A stretch of 64,000 bases of DNA, taken from Barnesiella intestinihominis YIT 11860 (GTDB taxonomy: Bacteria; Bacteroidota; Bacteroidia; Bacteroidales; Barnesiellaceae). The DNA lies in the NCBI RefSeq assembly GCF_000296465.1, contig NZ_JH815203.1, positions 1,037,453 to 1,101,452 on the forward strand, in the 5' to 3' direction. The notes under the pieces were generated by a model. It worked only from the letters and a program-made list of their open reading frames with translations, did not search any database and was not told the origin of the DNA. The position numbers and the translations under genes are program-made. Below are positions 63,921 to 64,000 of the stretch, piece after piece. Position 1 is the stretch's first letter; every line of letters begins with the position of its first letter.

Positions 63921-64000
63921 AATACCCTATGGCAGTAGGGACTTAACTAATAATTTATCATATACTTCTTCTCAGAGTTCATTTAACAATCTTAATACTA

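Overview
The window looks like chromosome of an anaerobic gut or oral Bacteroidales. Supporting signs are a SusC/SusD pair, a PUL-type operon, lipoprotein and Por-secretion (T9SS-like) C-terminal domains, Bacteroidetes promoters of the TTTG-N20-TAnnTTTG kind, and a MurNAc salvage cluster resembling the one known from Tannerella forsythia. The genus cannot be fixed from the sequence; the Tannerellaceae/Barnesiellaceae/Porphyromonadaceae neighbourhood is my guess. No phage, CRISPR array, complete IS element or rRNA was seen.

Region 1 (1-14804, + strand) is one tightly packed operon of 11 genes, cut at its 5' end: phosphoesterase/PQQ propeller, tandem GT-A glycosyltransferase, DUF4922 HIT-like protein, SpoIID-like protein, AmpG-like permease, NamZ exo-muramidase, FAD/Fe-S D-lactate oxidase, DUF5009 membrane protein, MurK kinase, MurQ etherase and an SGNH hydrolase. 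Read as a pathway: NamZ releases MurNAc from peptidoglycan fragments, membrane proteins bring it in, MurK phosphorylates it, MurQ splits it into GlcNAc-6-P and D-lactate, and the oxidase uses the D-lactate. The first three genes have no settled role.

Region 2 (15075-17187) holds a small secreted protein and a CotH-like gene broken by one amber codon.

Region 3 (17205-38917) is a polysaccharide-utilisation locus on the - strand with a divergent DeoR-type regulator. Its cytoplasmic arm (AgaS-like SIS isomerase, GatZ/KbaZ-like subunit, PfkB kinase, class II aldolase) is the galactosamine to tagatose-6-P to triose-P route. Its envelope arm (GH36 lipoprotein, SusC, SusD, SusE-like protein, two DUF4832-type lipoproteins, a large metallophosphoesterase and a secreted amidohydrolase) points to an alpha-linked Gal/GalNAc glycan, possibly phosphorylated. 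Two copies of a near-palindromic 19-mer flank the divergent promoters.

Region 4 (38946-46420) carries a TonB receptor with its beta-helix lipoprotein partner, a cupin, a double-META lipoprotein, a lipocalin-like lipoprotein, and a gene-free stretch with nested inverted repeats.

Region 5 (46389-51100) has tRNA-Met(CAT), a calcium-type P-ATPase, hisS, and a 194-bp MITE-like element that still encodes a transposase-like C-terminus. Region 6 (51140-57113) is a three-gene envelope operon: a DUF3575 protein, a CarboxypepD/OmpA-like/TPR protein, and a 1124-residue protein made of six tandem repeats of about 180 residues that each look like a small outer-membrane barrel. Region 7 (57281-64000) has a YugP-type zinc protease, a giant acyl-CoA dehydratase activase with a TetR regulator and a palindromic operator candidate, and ferritin.

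The items I find most novel are the hexa-repeat barrel protein, the uncharacterised front half of the MurNAc operon, the periplasmic insert in AmpG, the galactosamine PUL with its missing steps, and the amber-split CotH gene.
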